Shown: positions 8,765 through 18,017 of the stretch, piece after piece
Numbering within the stretch: position 1 is the stretch's first letter
Layout: each line of letters starts with the position of its first letter
Assembly: GCF_013166605.1 (NCBI RefSeq)
Contig: NZ_JABKKF010000002.1
Span: 248,001 to 312,000 of the forward strand
DNA length: 64,000 nucleotides
Direction: 5' to 3'
DNA from: Xylanibacter muris
Lineage (GTDB): Bacteria; Bacteroidota; Bacteroidia; Bacteroidales; Bacteroidaceae
Translations under genes and position numbers: made by a program
The notes under the pieces: model-generated
Database searches by the model: none
What the model saw: the letters and a program-made list of their open reading frames with translations, nothing else
Told to the model about the DNA's origin: nothing

Positions 8765-10746
8765 TGTTTATAAGGATTGTATTCATAATTCTTCTTTTTC
8801 TGCCTGTTGCGGTGAATGCCCAATTTAATACAGACAGGCTTGTGACAATAGGGCGCAGTGCGCTCTATTATGAGGATTATGTGCTTTCAATCCAATATTT
8901 CAATCAGGCGATAAATGCAAAGCCATACCTTTATGAACCATGGTTTTATAGAGGTGTGGCTAAGTATTATCTTGCTGATTATGCAGGTGCGGAGCAGGAT
9001 TGTAGTGAGGCAATAAAGAGAAATCCGTACGTGGTGGGAGTCTATGAATTGAGAGGATTGACACGTATACAGCAAGATAGGTTTGACGATGCTGTGGATG
9101 ATTACACCAAGGCTCTGAAGTATGACCCTGAAAACAAGAATCTTTGGCATAACCGTATATTATGCCGTATGGAAAACAAGGATTATGTACAGGCTTTGGC
9201 GGATCTTGATACTATGCTTACGCGTTGGAGCAAGTATGCCAAAGGATATTCAATGCAGGCGGACATATATTTGAGACAGGAAGACACGGTGGCGGCCATA
9301 AAGGCGATAGACAGAAGTATAGAGATTGATCCGTATGACGGGAATACATGGCAAATGAAGGCTGTCGTGAGACTGAAGCAGTCAAGATGGAAGGAGGCGG
9401 ATGAATGTCTCGGCAAAGCTATACATTTGAAGCCTAAAAATGCGGAATTGTATATAAACCGTGCGTTGGCAAGAATAAACATCAATAATCTTAGGGGAGC
9501 AATGTCTGATTATGATATTGCGCTTGATTTGGAACCGGATAATTTTCTTGGACATTATAACAGAGGTCTGCTCCGCTCGCAGGTCGGTGACGACAACAGA
9601 GCCATAACGGATTTTGATTTTGTACTGCAGCTTGAGCCTGAGAATGTCATGGCGTTGTTCAACCGTGCATTGCTGCTTGACAAGACCGGAGACTTACGAG
9701 GAGCCGTGAGAGATTATTCAAAAGTTATAAGTAAGTATCCTAATTTCTGGACAGGACTTCACAACCGTGCCTCATGCTATCGTCGTATGGGTATGAACAA
9801 ACAGGCCGAGGCAGATGAGATGCGTGTATATAAGGCTCAGTTGTATAAGAGTCTTTATGGAAGGCAACCCAGATTGAATAAAAGCCAGATGAGAAAATGG
9901 GGAGATGTCGATCCTGACAAATATAACCAGCTTGCCGTGTCTGATGAAGAGGATACAAAACAGGAATATAAGAACAGCTACCGTGGAAAAGTGCAGAACA
10001 GAAAGGTTGACATGGCTTTCTTGCCGATGTTTGAACTTTCATTCGAAAATACAGAGAGTGAGGTACATGCATATAACTCATTCGATAAAATGGTTGATGA
10101 ATATAACCGTACAGAGAATAAAAATAACAAGTTATATGTGAATACCGGCCGTATCTCTCTTGACGAGAAACAGTCCGGCCATTATTTTATGCTTATCGAT
10201 TCCATTGGTGATGTCATGCAGACTGTCGGAAACGATACGGAAAGACAACACCTGCTTTTCAAAAGAGCCGTTGCATATACTCTGATACAGAATTTTGAGA
10301 GTGCTGTTGCTGATTTGTCCGAATATATAGAGAAAGACAGTACTACTTCTTTGGCGTATTGGCAACGGGCGGTATGCCTGGCTAAGATAAATGAATTTAA
10401 TGCTTCGCTTAAAACCGAAGCAGACGGCAAGGCTGTGGTTATGTCTGCGGATAATATTGGATATGTGTTGTCTGATTTTGAAAAGGCATTGAAGTATGAC
10501 AAGGAAAGTGTATATTTATATTATAATATAGGAAATGTCCATGCACTTAAAAAGGATTATTTATCGGCCATATCCTGTTATACCAAGACGATAGAACTTG
10601 ACGGTAATTTTGCTGAGGCATATTATAACCGCGGTGTGGCTGAGATTCATGCCGGAAATACGGCAAAAGGAATCTCCGACTTGAGCAAAGCTGGAGAACT
10701 TGGGCTTTATTCCGCATACAGCATAATAAAGAAGTATGGCAAATGA
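8764..10746 (+). CDS. Secreted tetratricopeptide-repeat protein
   Basis: 660 residues from ATG 8764, which shares bases with the def stop; a start 36 bases earlier would sit inside def and spoil the signal peptide [20 protein letters not shown]. At least ten TPR units are visible by the repeated N-R-A / A-x-x-D-Y-x-x-A-L pattern: about residues 25-370, then a non-repeat linker (370-500, rich in Lys/Asn/Glu), then more TPRs (500-650). Probably a periplasmic scaffold; partners cannot be read. Last gene of the SPOR-ruvX-def unit. Confidence 0.88.
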   Translation: MFIRIVFIILLFLPVAVNAQFNTDRLVTIGRSALYYEDYVLSIQYFNQAINAKPYLYEPWFYRGVAKYYLADYAGAEQDCSEAIKRNPYVVGVYELRGLTRIQQDRFDDAVDDYTKALKYDPENKNLWHNRILCRMENKDYVQALADLDTMLTRWSKYAKGYSMQADIYLRQEDTVAAIKAIDRSIEIDPYDGNTWQMKAVVRLKQSRWKEADECLGKAIHLKPKNAELYINRALARININNLRGAMSDYDIALDLEPDNFLGHYNRGLLRSQVGDDNRAITDFDFVLQLEPENVMALFNRALLLDKTGDLRGAVRDYSKVISKYPNFWTGLHNRASCYRRMGMNKQAEADEMRVYKAQLYKSLYGRQPRLNKSQMRKWGDVDPDKYNQLAVSDEEDTKQEYKNSYRGKVQNRKVDMAFLPMFELSFENTESEVHAYNSFDKMVDEYNRTENKNNKLYVNTGRISLDEKQSGHYFMLIDSIGDVMQTVGNDTERQHLLFKRAVAYTLIQNFESAVADLSEYIEKDSTTSLAYWQRAVCLAKINEFNASLKTEADGKAVVMSADNIGYVLSDFEKALKYDKESVYLYYNIGNVHALKKDYLSAISCYTKTIELDGNFAEAYYNRGVAEIHAGNTAKGISDLSKAGELGLYSAYSIIKKYGK

Positions 10747-10865
10747 ACCGTGGGTGAAAGCCTGACGATATTGTAATAAGAGTGTGTGACAATGGCTAAA
10801 ATGCTAAAAGTTTGTGACAGGCTGATTTTTTACAATAAAAATTATAATATTCGGATTTTAATAGT

Positions 10866-10873
10866 TAATTTTG
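10866..10873 (+). promoter_or_regulatory. -7 box of thrS
   Basis: TAATTTTG, 30 bases before the ATG; no good -33 TTTG. No T-box or other leader structure is seen in the short leader. Confidence 0.5.
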
Positions 10874-10902
10874 CGCACGATTAGGATAAAAAACAAGATG
10901 TT

Positions 10903-12867
10903 ATGATAAAAATCTCATTTCCTGACGGTTCTGTTCGTGAATATGAACAAGGCGTCAATGGGCTTCAGATAGCCGAAAGTATATCTCCCGCATTGGCACG
11001 TGATGTTATCGCCTGTGGTGTTAATGGCGAGACTGTGGAGCTAAACAGACCAATAAACGAAGATTCTGCCGTCCAGTTGTATAAGTGGGATGATGAGGCA
11101 GGGAAGCATGCTTTTTGGCATACGTCGGCACACTTACTTGCAGAGGCTCTTCAGGAACTCTATCCGGGTATTCAGTTCGGGTTTGGTCCGGCTGTGGAAA
11201 ACGGTTTCTTTTATGATGTTCTTCTCAAGGACGGAATGTCAATAAAGGAAAGTGATTTCCCCACAATAGAGGCAAAGATGAAAGAACTTGCATCAAAGAA
11301 GGAACCTGTTGTGCGTAAGGAAATTTCAAAGGCTGACGCATTGAAGGAATTTGCTGATGCTGGACAAACTTACAAATGTGAGCATATAGAGCAAGATCTT
11401 GAGGACGGTTCAATTACTACATACACTCAAGGAGCTTTTACTGATTTGTGTAAGGGACCGCATTTATTGAACACCGGAGCCATCAAGGCAATAAAACTTA
11501 CAAGTGTTGCCGGTGCATTTTGGCGCGGTGATGCTACCCGTGAACAGATGCAACGTCTCTACGGTGTGTCGTTTCCAAAGAAAAAAATGCTTGACGAGTA
11601 TCTTCTTATGCTTGAAGAGGCAAAAAAACGTGACCATCGTAAGATAGGTAAGGAGATGGATTTATTCATGTTCTCGGAGAGGGTTGGTAAGGGACTCCCT
11701 ATATGGTTGCCGAAAGGTACGGAACTGCGTTTACGTATGCAGGATATGCTTCGTAAAATACAGAAGAATTATGGTTATCAGGAGGTTATAACTCCGCATA
11801 TCGGAGGCAAGAACCTTTATATGACTTCAGGTCATTATGCGCATTACGGCAAGGATTCTTTCCAACCCATTCACACGCCGGAGGAGGGTGAGGAGTATAT
11901 GCTGAAACCTATGAACTGTCCTCATCATTGTGAAATTTTTGCATGGAAGCCACGTTCATATAAGGATTTGCCGTTGCGTATAGCGGAGTTTGGAACTGTT
12001 TATCGCTATGAGCAGAGTGGCGAGCTTCACGGGTTGACACGTGTACGCTCTTTCACTCAGGATGATGCACATATATTCTGTCGTCCTGAACAGGTAAAGA
12101 ACGAGTTCCTTCGTGTTATGGATATTATAAACGCTGTATTCTCAATATTCCACTTTGATAACTTTGAAGCTCAGATTTCGTTGCGTGATCCTAATGACCA
12201 TGAGAAATATATAGGTTCTGATGAGGTTTGGGAAAAGGGTGAGAGCGCTATTATAGAAGCCTGTCGTGAAAAGGGACTTAAGGCAAAGATTGAATACGGT
12301 GAGGCTGCTTTTTACGGGCCTAAGCTTGACTTTATGGTGAAAGATGCCATAGGTCGTCGTTGGCAACTTGGTACTATACAGGTTGATTACAATTTGCCCG
12401 AGCGTTTCAAACTTGAATATACCGATGAGGATAATACCAAAAAAACACCGGTGATGATTCATCGTGCGCCTTTCGGGTCAATGGAGCGTTTCTGTGCCGT
12501 GCTTATCGAGCATACCGCCGGTCATTTTCCATTATGGTTGACTCCGGATCAGGTTGCTATACTTCCTATTTCTGAGAAGTACAATGAATATGCAAGAAAG
12601 GTGGCAAAAGAGTTTGATGTCGTAGGTGTTCGTGCTACTGTTGACAGCCGAAATGAGAAAATAGGGCGTAAGGTACGTGATAATGAGATGAAGCGTATTC
12701 CTTATATGCTAATAGTCGGTGAGAAAGAACAGGCTGACGGAACGGTAAGTGTACGTAAGCAAGGCTCGGAAGAGCGTGGAGTTATGACCATAGCTGAATT
12801 TGCAAAGAAAATAAATGATGAAGTTGCCGAGATGCTGAGGGCAACTGATGTTAAACCGGAAGATTAA
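10903..12867 (+). CDS. thrS: Threonyl-tRNA synthetase
   Basis: 654 residues, normal length. TGS domain (1-60), editing domain with HxxxH (H73, H77) and the [11 protein letters not shown] block, then class II core with [10 protein letters not shown] (zinc/substrate site), motif 2 around [18 protein letters not shown], motif 3 in [10 protein letters not shown], and a C-terminal anticodon-binding domain (about 550-645). Charges tRNA-Thr in the cytoplasm. It lies upstream of infC-rpmI-rplT, a common order, but here those have their own promoter. Confidence 0.98.
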   Translation: MIKISFPDGSVREYEQGVNGLQIAESISPALARDVIACGVNGETVELNRPINEDSAVQLYKWDDEAGKHAFWHTSAHLLAEALQELYPGIQFGFGPAVENGFFYDVLLKDGMSIKESDFPTIEAKMKELASKKEPVVRKEISKADALKEFADAGQTYKCEHIEQDLEDGSITTYTQGAFTDLCKGPHLLNTGAIKAIKLTSVAGAFWRGDATREQMQRLYGVSFPKKKMLDEYLLMLEEAKKRDHRKIGKEMDLFMFSERVGKGLPIWLPKGTELRLRMQDMLRKIQKNYGYQEVITPHIGGKNLYMTSGHYAHYGKDSFQPIHTPEEGEEYMLKPMNCPHHCEIFAWKPRSYKDLPLRIAEFGTVYRYEQSGELHGLTRVRSFTQDDAHIFCRPEQVKNEFLRVMDIINAVFSIFHFDNFEAQISLRDPNDHEKYIGSDEVWEKGESAIIEACREKGLKAKIEYGEAAFYGPKLDFMVKDAIGRRWQLGTIQVDYNLPERFKLEYTDEDNTKKTPVMIHRAPFGSMERFCAVLIEHTAGHFPLWLTPDQVAILPISEKYNEYARKVAKEFDVVGVRATVDSRNEKIGRKVRDNEMKRIPYMLIVGEKEQADGTVSVRKQGSEERGVMTIAEFAKKINDEVAEMLRATDVKPED

Positions 12868-12903
12868 TAGAATCAGACGATAAGTATATATAACAAAAAG
12901 GAT

Positions 12904-12978
12904 TGTGCATTTTATTTTTTCTTAACCGCGATTACAGTTTTAATTGACGTGGTGTTGAAAGGAAAAATAAGATGCACA
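12904..12978 (+). repeat. Long-range hairpin between thrS and infC
   Basis: TGTGCATTTTATTTTTT (12904-12920) pairs with GAAAAATAAGATGCACA (12962-12978) through G-U pairs, about 16 bp, enclosing 41 bases. T-rich sequence follows. It lies upstream of the infC promoter, so it belongs to the thrS transcript end (terminator or mRNA-protecting structure). Confidence 0.5.
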
Positions 12979-13097
12979 TTCTTTTATATGTATGTTTTTA
13001 TTCTTGCCATTCTGTATGAAAATGTAACCCATGTTTGGAGAAGATAGTGTGGTAGGCGGTAAATGTTTATATACGTAAAAAATAAATACGGAAAAGT

Positions 13098-13128
13098 TTT
13101 GTTAATCAAATGAAAAGTAGTAAATTTG
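13098..13128 (+). promoter_or_regulatory. Promoter of infC-rpmI-rplT
   Basis: TTTG (13098-13101), 19-base spacer, TAAATTTG (13121-13128): a full consensus match. Start near 13135, leader about 19 bases. Confidence 0.8.
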
Positions 13129-13153
13129 CATCCGATTTTCATAAAACAGTTGA

Positions 13154-13846
13154 ATGAAGAACGACAATATAAAGAATCAGTATCGTGTAAATGAACAGAT
13201 ACGTGTGCGTGAAGTCCGCATTGTGGGTGATGGCGGATCAACAGTAGTCCCTACGCGTCAAGCTCTTGACATGGCTCGTGAGCAGGGTGTTGACCTCGTG
13301 GAAATATCACCTAATGCCAACCCTCCCGTATGTCGTCTTATCGACTATTCAAAATTCCTTTATCAACAGAAGAAGCGTGCAAAGGAAATGAAGGCCAAGC
13401 AGGTCAAGGTGGAAGTGAAGGAGATTCGTTTCGGGCCTCAGACCGATGAGCATGATTATCAATTTAAACTGAAACATGCCAAAGAGTTTCTTGAAGATGG
13501 AAATAAAGTTCGTGCTTATGTGTTTTTCCGTGGCCGTTCAATATTGTTTAAGGAACAAGGTGAGGTTTTACTGCTTCGGTTTGCAAATGATTTGGAAGAG
13601 TATGGCAAAGTAGAGCACATGCCTTCATTGGAAGGAAAGAAAATGTTCATTTATCTTGCTCCTAAAAAAGCTGGGGTCGCAAAAAAAAGCCAGCAGGCCA
13701 TGGATCGCGAGAGAAAAGCAGCTGATGCTGCGGATTCAAGGCAGAGTATCGCATCTGATGGTGAAGAATCAGAAATACCCGCTAATGGCGGTTTGTTTGC
13801 AAATGCAAAGATAACGGCTGAAGCATTGAAGAAGTTGAAAGGTTAA
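13154..13846 (+). CDS. infC: Translation initiation factor IF-3
   Basis: 230 residues. N-domain with [14 protein letters not shown], linker of Lys-rich helix ([21 protein letters not shown]) and C-domain with [21 protein letters not shown]. Residues about 180-230 form a tail beyond the usual 180, ending [11 protein letters not shown], as seen in other Bacteroidales. ATG start rather than the rare AUU of enterobacteria, so the classic start-codon self-control is not expected. Binds the 30S subunit and proofreads initiation. First gene of the IF3-L35-L20 transcript. Confidence 0.97.
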   Translation: MKNDNIKNQYRVNEQIRVREVRIVGDGGSTVVPTRQALDMAREQGVDLVEISPNANPPVCRLIDYSKFLYQQKKRAKEMKAKQVKVEVKEIRFGPQTDEHDYQFKLKHAKEFLEDGNKVRAYVFFRGRSILFKEQGEVLLLRFANDLEEYGKVEHMPSLEGKKMFIYLAPKKAGVAKKSQQAMDRERKAADAADSRQSIASDGEESEIPANGGLFANAKITAEALKKLKG

Positions 13847-13864
13847 TAATTTGAATGACGTGAA

Positions 13865-13899
13865 TTGTGCGTAACGCCCGGTATATGCGTTGCCACAAA
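13865..13899 (+). repeat. infC-rpmI intergenic hairpin
   Basis: TTGTG-AACGC pairs with GCGTT-CCACAA around a 9-base loop with small internal mismatches. It precedes rpmI by about 35 bases and could be the site where L20 or processing acts; that role is inference from the operon's known self-control in other bacteria. Confidence 0.35.
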
Positions 13900-13934
13900 G
13901 TATTAATAATAACAATTAATTAAAAATTAAAAAA

Positions 13935-14132
13935 ATGCCAAAAGTTAAGACAAACTCCGGTGCAAAGAAAAGATTCCGTTTCACCGGTACAGGTAAGATT
14001 AAGAGACATCACGCTTACCATCGTCACACTCTGACTAAAAAAACAAAGAAGCAGAAGCGTAATCTGGTACACCAGACTCTTGTTAATCACAGTGACTTGA
14101 AGCAGGTTCGTGACTTGTTGTGTCTCCGTTAA
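13935..14132 (+). CDS. rpmI: Ribosomal protein L35
   Basis: 65 residues, full length: [19 protein letters not shown] at the N-terminus and the basic core [22 protein letters not shown] are typical bL35. Between infC and rplT as in most bacteria. Binds 23S rRNA in the large subunit. Confidence 0.97.
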   Translation: MPKVKTNSGAKKRFRFTGTGKIKRHHAYHRHTLTKKTKKQKRNLVHQTLVNHSDLKQVRDLLCLR

Positions 14133-14167
14133 CCCTAATTGTCAAACATTAAAGTAAGAAAAAAACT

Positions 14168-14512
14168 ATGCCAAGATCAGTTAATCACGTTGCTTCAAGA
14201 GCAAAGAGAAAAAGAATTTTAAAGCTCACCCGCGGTTATTATGGTGCCCGCAAAAATGTTTGGACTGTAGCCAAGAATACTTGGGAGAAAGGTCTTACAT
14301 ACGCCTATCGCGACCGTCGTGCCAAGAAACGTAATTTCCGTTCATTGTGGATTCAGCGTATAAATGCTGCTGCTCGTTTGGAGAATATGAGCTATTCTAC
14401 ATTGATGGGAGCTCTTCATAAGGCCGGTATTGAAATAAACCGTAAGGTTCTTGCTGACCTTGCTGTTAATAATCCTGAGGCTTTTAAGGCAATTGTTGCT
14501 AAAGTAAAGTAA
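14168..14512 (+). CDS. rplT: Ribosomal protein L20
   Basis: 114 residues, normal length. Basic N-terminal helix [20 protein letters not shown] and C-terminal globular part with [16 protein letters not shown]. Early assembly protein of the 50S subunit, and in other bacteria the repressor of its own operon. An intrinsic terminator follows at 14538. Confidence 0.97.
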   Translation: MPRSVNHVASRAKRKRILKLTRGYYGARKNVWTVAKNTWEKGLTYAYRDRRAKKRNFRSLWIQRINAAARLENMSYSTLMGALHKAGIEINRKVLADLAVNNPEAFKAIVAKVK

Positions 14513-14537
14513 TTGGATTTGATTATTAATAAAGCAT

Positions 14538-14576
14538 AAGCGTGTCAACACATGAGTGTGGTTGGCACGCTTTTTG
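14538..14576 (+). terminator. Terminator of infC-rpmI-rplT
   Basis: AAGCGTGTCAAC pairs with GTTGGCACGCTT (one U-G pair) and runs into TTTTTG. Lies 26 bases after the rplT stop. Confidence 0.85.
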
Positions 14577-14928
14577 TTGACATATACTATTGTTCTATTG
14601 AAAGTTTTTGTGTATCGGAATAAGCATGATTGATAAAAAGAAAGATTAACTTTGCTCGTTATTTCCACTCGTTATTTTCCTTCCCATGCGCTTACAAACG
14701 AAAGCATTGTACGATAGTTCAGATAATGTTAATTGCGATGTGTTGATACAATAGTTTATAATAATTGGGAAATGAAAGAAGGAAACCGTAAAACAAGCGT
14801 TTTGGCAGGAGAATAATGTCCGTTAAAGAATTCACTCGGATAAAGTGGGATAGTATAATGAATATTCTTTGGTTCATCTGACAAATCAGGAGAATATTCT
14901 TTATGTTGGTGTATAGTCGTTGTGATAA
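14577..14928. other. Intergenic stretch without recognised gene
   Basis: AT-rich DNA between the rplT terminator and the terminator of the small lipoprotein gene. Short frames here have no start signal, lipobox or known motif. I see no RNA gene or repeat. Confidence 0.6.
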
Positions 14929-14960
14929 CAAAAAAACCGCCGGAATCTATTCCAGCGGTA
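14929..14960 (-). terminator. Terminator of small lipoprotein gene
   Basis: Minus strand: ACCGCTGGAAT pairs with ATTCCGGCGGT around AG, followed by TTTTTTTG. A textbook intrinsic terminator, starting 30 bases after the stop at 14990, which supports the small gene as real. Confidence 0.9.
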
Positions 14961-14989
14961 ATTCTCTCTTTAGTTCGTATGCAGCTAAA

Positions 14990-15169
14990 TTACTCAGCAA
15001 CAACAGTGTCAGCAGGAGCAGCAGTGCTATCAGCATTAACTGTGTCAACCTCAGCTGTATCAACTGTAGCTACAGTGTCTGTATCAACAGGAGCCTCGTT
15101 TGTCTTGTTACCGCATGATGCGAAAGAAATAGCTGCAACAGCTACGAACATAAATACCAATTTCTTCAT
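14990..15169 (-). CDS. Small acidic lipoprotein, 59 aa
   Basis: Found by hand on the minus strand. ATG 15169, stop TAA 14990-14992. The start MKKLVFMFVAVAAISFASC is a lipoprotein signal with lipobox FASC (Cys19). The mature part is 41 residues, almost only Asp, Thr, Val, Ala and Glu, with recurring DTV and VDT steps and no Lys after NKT, so it is probably an extended surface or periplasmic chain. A -7 box TACCTTTG lies at 15223-15230 and a strong terminator follows, so it is a complete single-gene unit. Function unknown; such peptides are common in Bacteroidales. Confidence 0.82.
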   Translation of the reverse strand: MKKLVFMFVAVAAISFASCGNKTNEAPVDTDTVATVDTAEVDTVNADSTAAPADTVVAE

Positions 15170-15222
15170 TTTTTTCTTGCTTTTTAAATCTGTAAAACAA
15201 TCATTTGTTTATTAAAACAGTG

Positions 15223-15230
15223 CAAAGGTA
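15223..15230 (-). promoter_or_regulatory. -7 box of small lipoprotein gene
   Basis: TACCTTTG on the minus strand, about 54 bases before the ATG; no good -33 element. Confidence 0.55.
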
Positions 15231-15535
15231 TATATTTTTTTGATATGTTGTTCTTTTTTTATCAACTTTTTTTGTGTCTATATTGTAACTTTTTTGCAAT
15301 TGTCTGATTTGTAAGTGGTTATAAAGTGTTAATTTTTAGACTGTTTGTTTGTGTTTTCCTAAATTCGCGTATAATCAGTCTTTGATGCTTAAAATAAGCG
15401 GGTGTGATTATTCTAATTTGTGGCCGTATAGTTGATGGTTGGTCGTATACTGCCGATAGCTTTTGTATATATGTAGATTTGGTTATGATAATCCTAAATC
15501 TTTATTTTTCTCTTCGGTTACTCATTTTTTTGCAT
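15231..15535. other. Intergenic stretch between divergent promoters
   Basis: About 300 bases of AT-rich DNA separating the small lipoprotein gene (minus) and mtaB (plus). No open frame with a start signal, no hairpin of note. Confidence 0.6.
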
Positions 15536-15543
15536 TACCTTTG
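15536..15543 (+). promoter_or_regulatory. -7 box of mtaB
   Basis: TACCTTTG; TTCG at 15513-15516 is a partial -33 element at the right 19-base spacing. Leader about 65 bases. Confidence 0.55.
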
Positions 15544-15615
15544 CATTGATTATACTGTTCATTTTGTTTGTGGGCATAGTTAAAGTATATAAATATTATA
15601 AATATATAAATTCAG

Positions 15616-16965
15616 ATGATTGATACTTCATCCTTTCAAGGCAAGAAGGCTGCTTATTATACTCTCGGTTGTAAATTGAATTTTTCTGAGACTTCTACTT
15701 TTGGTAAAATGCTTCAGGATATAGGTGTTGTTGCTGCCCGTGAGGGTGAGAAGGCCGATTTATGTATAATAAATACCTGTTCGGTAACTGATGTTGCGGA
15801 CCATAAGTGCCGCCAGGCTATTCGTCGTATGGTGAGAAACAATCCTGGAGCTTTTGTTGTTGTTACGGGATGTTATGCCCAGTTGAATCCTCAGACTATA
15901 AGTTGTTTTGACGGTGTAGACCTTGTGCTTGGCTCAAATGAGAAAGCAAATCTTTTGCAGTTTCTTTCAGAAAAATGGAGCGGGATGAGTTCTGATGCAG
16001 GCAGGAATCATCTTCATGAACATTTTTCTGTGAAGACAAAGGATATCAAGACTTTTGTCCCAAGTTGTTCGCGAGGCAATCGTACACGGTATTTTTTGAA
16101 GGTGCAGGATGGATGTGATTATTTCTGCACTTATTGTACGATACCTTATGCACGTGGATTCAGTCGTAATCCAACGATAGCTTCTTTGGTGGAGCAGGTA
16201 GAGGAAGCTGTAGCTGATGGTGGAAAGGAAATAGTGATAACTGGAGTTAATATAGGTGATTTCGGAAAAACTACAGGCGAGAGTTTCTTTGGGCTTGTAA
16301 AAGCACTTGATTCCATTGAGGGTGTCAAGAGATATCGTATAAGTAGTCTTGAACCGGATTTGATTAGTGATGAGCTTATAGAATACTGTGGTAGGAGCCG
16401 TTCTTTCATGCCTCATTTCCATATACCGCTTCAAAGCGGAAGTGACAGTGTGCTTAAATTGATGCACCGTCACTATGATACGGCATTGTTTGCAGAAAAG
16501 GTAAGACATATAAAATCGGTCATGCCTGATGCTTTTATCGGGGTGGATGTAATGGTAGGATGCCGTGGTGAAACTCCAGAATTTTTTGAAGAGACATATA
16601 ATTTTATAGATTCGTTGGATGTGACACAGCTGCATGTGTTTCCATATTCGGAGCGCCCGAATACTTCGGCATTGTCGATTCCGTATATTGTGGATGATGA
16701 TACAAAGAAAGAGCGTTGTCACAGGCTTCTTGAATTGTCTGACCGTAAAACCATGGCTTTTTATAATCGTTTTATTGGTAAGGAGGCCGATGTATTGCTG
16801 GAGAAGGCGTCATACGGGAAGGCCATGCACGGGTTCACAGCAAATTATGTACGTGTGGAGTTGCCGGTTTCAGAGTCTTTGCCTGAATACGACAACAGCA
16901 TACGAAAGTTGTTGCTTGGAGATTTCAATCATGACAAGACGGCCCTGAAAGCTACGGTAATATAA
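15616..16965 (+). CDS. mtaB: tRNA methylthiotransferase MtaB
   Basis: 449 residues. N-terminal cluster-binding domain with three Cys in TLGCKLN, INTCSVTD and VTGCYAQ; radical SAM CxxxCxxC in CDYFCTYCTIPYARG; C-terminal TRAM-like domain (about 385-440). TLGCKLN rather than TLGCQMN points to the MtaB branch, which adds the methylthio group to t6A37 of tRNA, rather than MiaB or RimO. The glycosyltransferase gene follows after 29 bases. Confidence 0.93.
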   Translation: MIDTSSFQGKKAAYYTLGCKLNFSETSTFGKMLQDIGVVAAREGEKADLCIINTCSVTDVADHKCRQAIRRMVRNNPGAFVVVTGCYAQLNPQTISCFDGVDLVLGSNEKANLLQFLSEKWSGMSSDAGRNHLHEHFSVKTKDIKTFVPSCSRGNRTRYFLKVQDGCDYFCTYCTIPYARGFSRNPTIASLVEQVEEAVADGGKEIVITGVNIGDFGKTTGESFFGLVKALDSIEGVKRYRISSLEPDLISDELIEYCGRSRSFMPHFHIPLQSGSDSVLKLMHRHYDTALFAEKVRHIKSVMPDAFIGVDVMVGCRGETPEFFEETYNFIDSLDVTQLHVFPYSERPNTSALSIPYIVDDDTKKERCHRLLELSDRKTMAFYNRFIGKEADVLLEKASYGKAMHGFTANYVRVELPVSESLPEYDNSIRKLLLGDFNHDKTALKATVI

Positions 16966-16994
16966 ATTGAGATATGATAAGGAGATTTTGTTGA

Positions 16995-18017
16995 ATGGAT
17001 AAGTTAGCTATTGTAATATTGAATTGGAACGGTGCGGATATGCTTTTGAAGTATCTTCCTTCGGTGTTGCGTTATTCTTCGGATGATGCCGTTGTATATG
17101 TAGCCGACAATGCGTCTACTGATGATTCGTTAAGACTCTTGCGTGATGAGTTCGGCCGGTGCCGTATTATTGAACTTGACAGGAATTGGGGATTTGCCGA
17201 TGGATATAACAAGGCGTTGGCTCAGATAGATGCTGAATATTATCTTTTATTGAATTCAGATATAGAAGTTGTCGAAGGTTGGCTCATTCCGCTTATCAGG
17301 TTTATGGATGCAACCCCCGAAGCGGCAGCCTGCCAGCCCAAATTGCTTTCTGTGTTTGAGCGTGATTCTTTTGAGTATGCCGGTGCAAGTGGCGGATATA
17401 TAGACCGCTATGGGTATCCTTTCTGTCGTGGCAGAATCTTTGATACAGTGGAAAAGGACAACGGACAGTATGATTCCGTTGCAGAGATATTTTGGGCGTC
17501 TGGTGCTGCGTTGATGATAAGGAAGGATGATTTCTGGAATGCCGGAGGGCTTGACGGGCGTTTCTTTGCTCATAATGAAGAAATAGACCTCTGTTGGCGC
17601 CTTCATATTCTTGGACGTAAGGTTTATTGTGTGCCTGACAGCAAGGTATATCATGTTGGCGGTGGTACGTTGCCAAAGGCCAATCCGATGAAAACTTTTC
17701 TGAATTTCCGTAATAATCTCACAATGCTGTATAAGTGTCTGCCTGATGATGAGCTTGGGCATGTCATGCGTGTACGCTGTGTTCTGGATTGGCTTGCTGC
17801 CTTTGAAATGCTTCTCTTAAAGCGTAATGTGGCGGACTTCAAGGCTGTGTTGCGTGCGAGAAGAGCTTTTTCCAAGTGGAAAAAAGATTTTTATGATGAC
17901 CGTCAGAGAATACAAAACACACGTATTGTGAAAAAAATACCAGAGCAGTTTGGTTGTTCACTGCTCTGGCAATACTATGTGAAAGGCAGAAAGAAGTTTA
18001 TTTCTTTGAAACCTTAA
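16995..18017 (+). CDS. Family 2 glycosyltransferase
   Basis: 340 residues. GT-A fold: VILNWNG at the N-terminus, YVADNASTDDS, WGFADGYNKAL and the metal-binding LLNSDIEV (DxD-like), then an acceptor part with HNEEIDLCWRL. No membrane segment. Resembles rhamnosyl/galactosyl transferases for cell-surface glycans, but donor and acceptor cannot be told. Likely co-transcribed with mtaB. Its last 20 bases overlap the 3' end of the convergent DUF4861 gene. Confidence 0.88.
   Translation: MDKLAIVILNWNGADMLLKYLPSVLRYSSDDAVVYVADNASTDDSLRLLRDEFGRCRIIELDRNWGFADGYNKALAQIDAEYYLLLNSDIEVVEGWLIPLIRFMDATPEAAACQPKLLSVFERDSFEYAGASGGYIDRYGYPFCRGRIFDTVEKDNGQYDSVAEIFWASGAALMIRKDDFWNAGGLDGRFFAHNEEIDLCWRLHILGRKVYCVPDSKVYHVGGGTLPKANPMKTFLNFRNNLTMLYKCLPDDELGHVMRVRCVLDWLAAFEMLLLKRNVADFKAVLRARRAFSKWKKDFYDDRQRIQNTRIVKKIPEQFGCSLLWQYYVKGRKKFISLKP

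Noticed and set aside
17998..18017. Gene fusion or error at the glycosyltransferase/DUF4861 overlap
   Set aside because: Both 3' ends are intact and in frame; a 20-base convergent overlap is normal.
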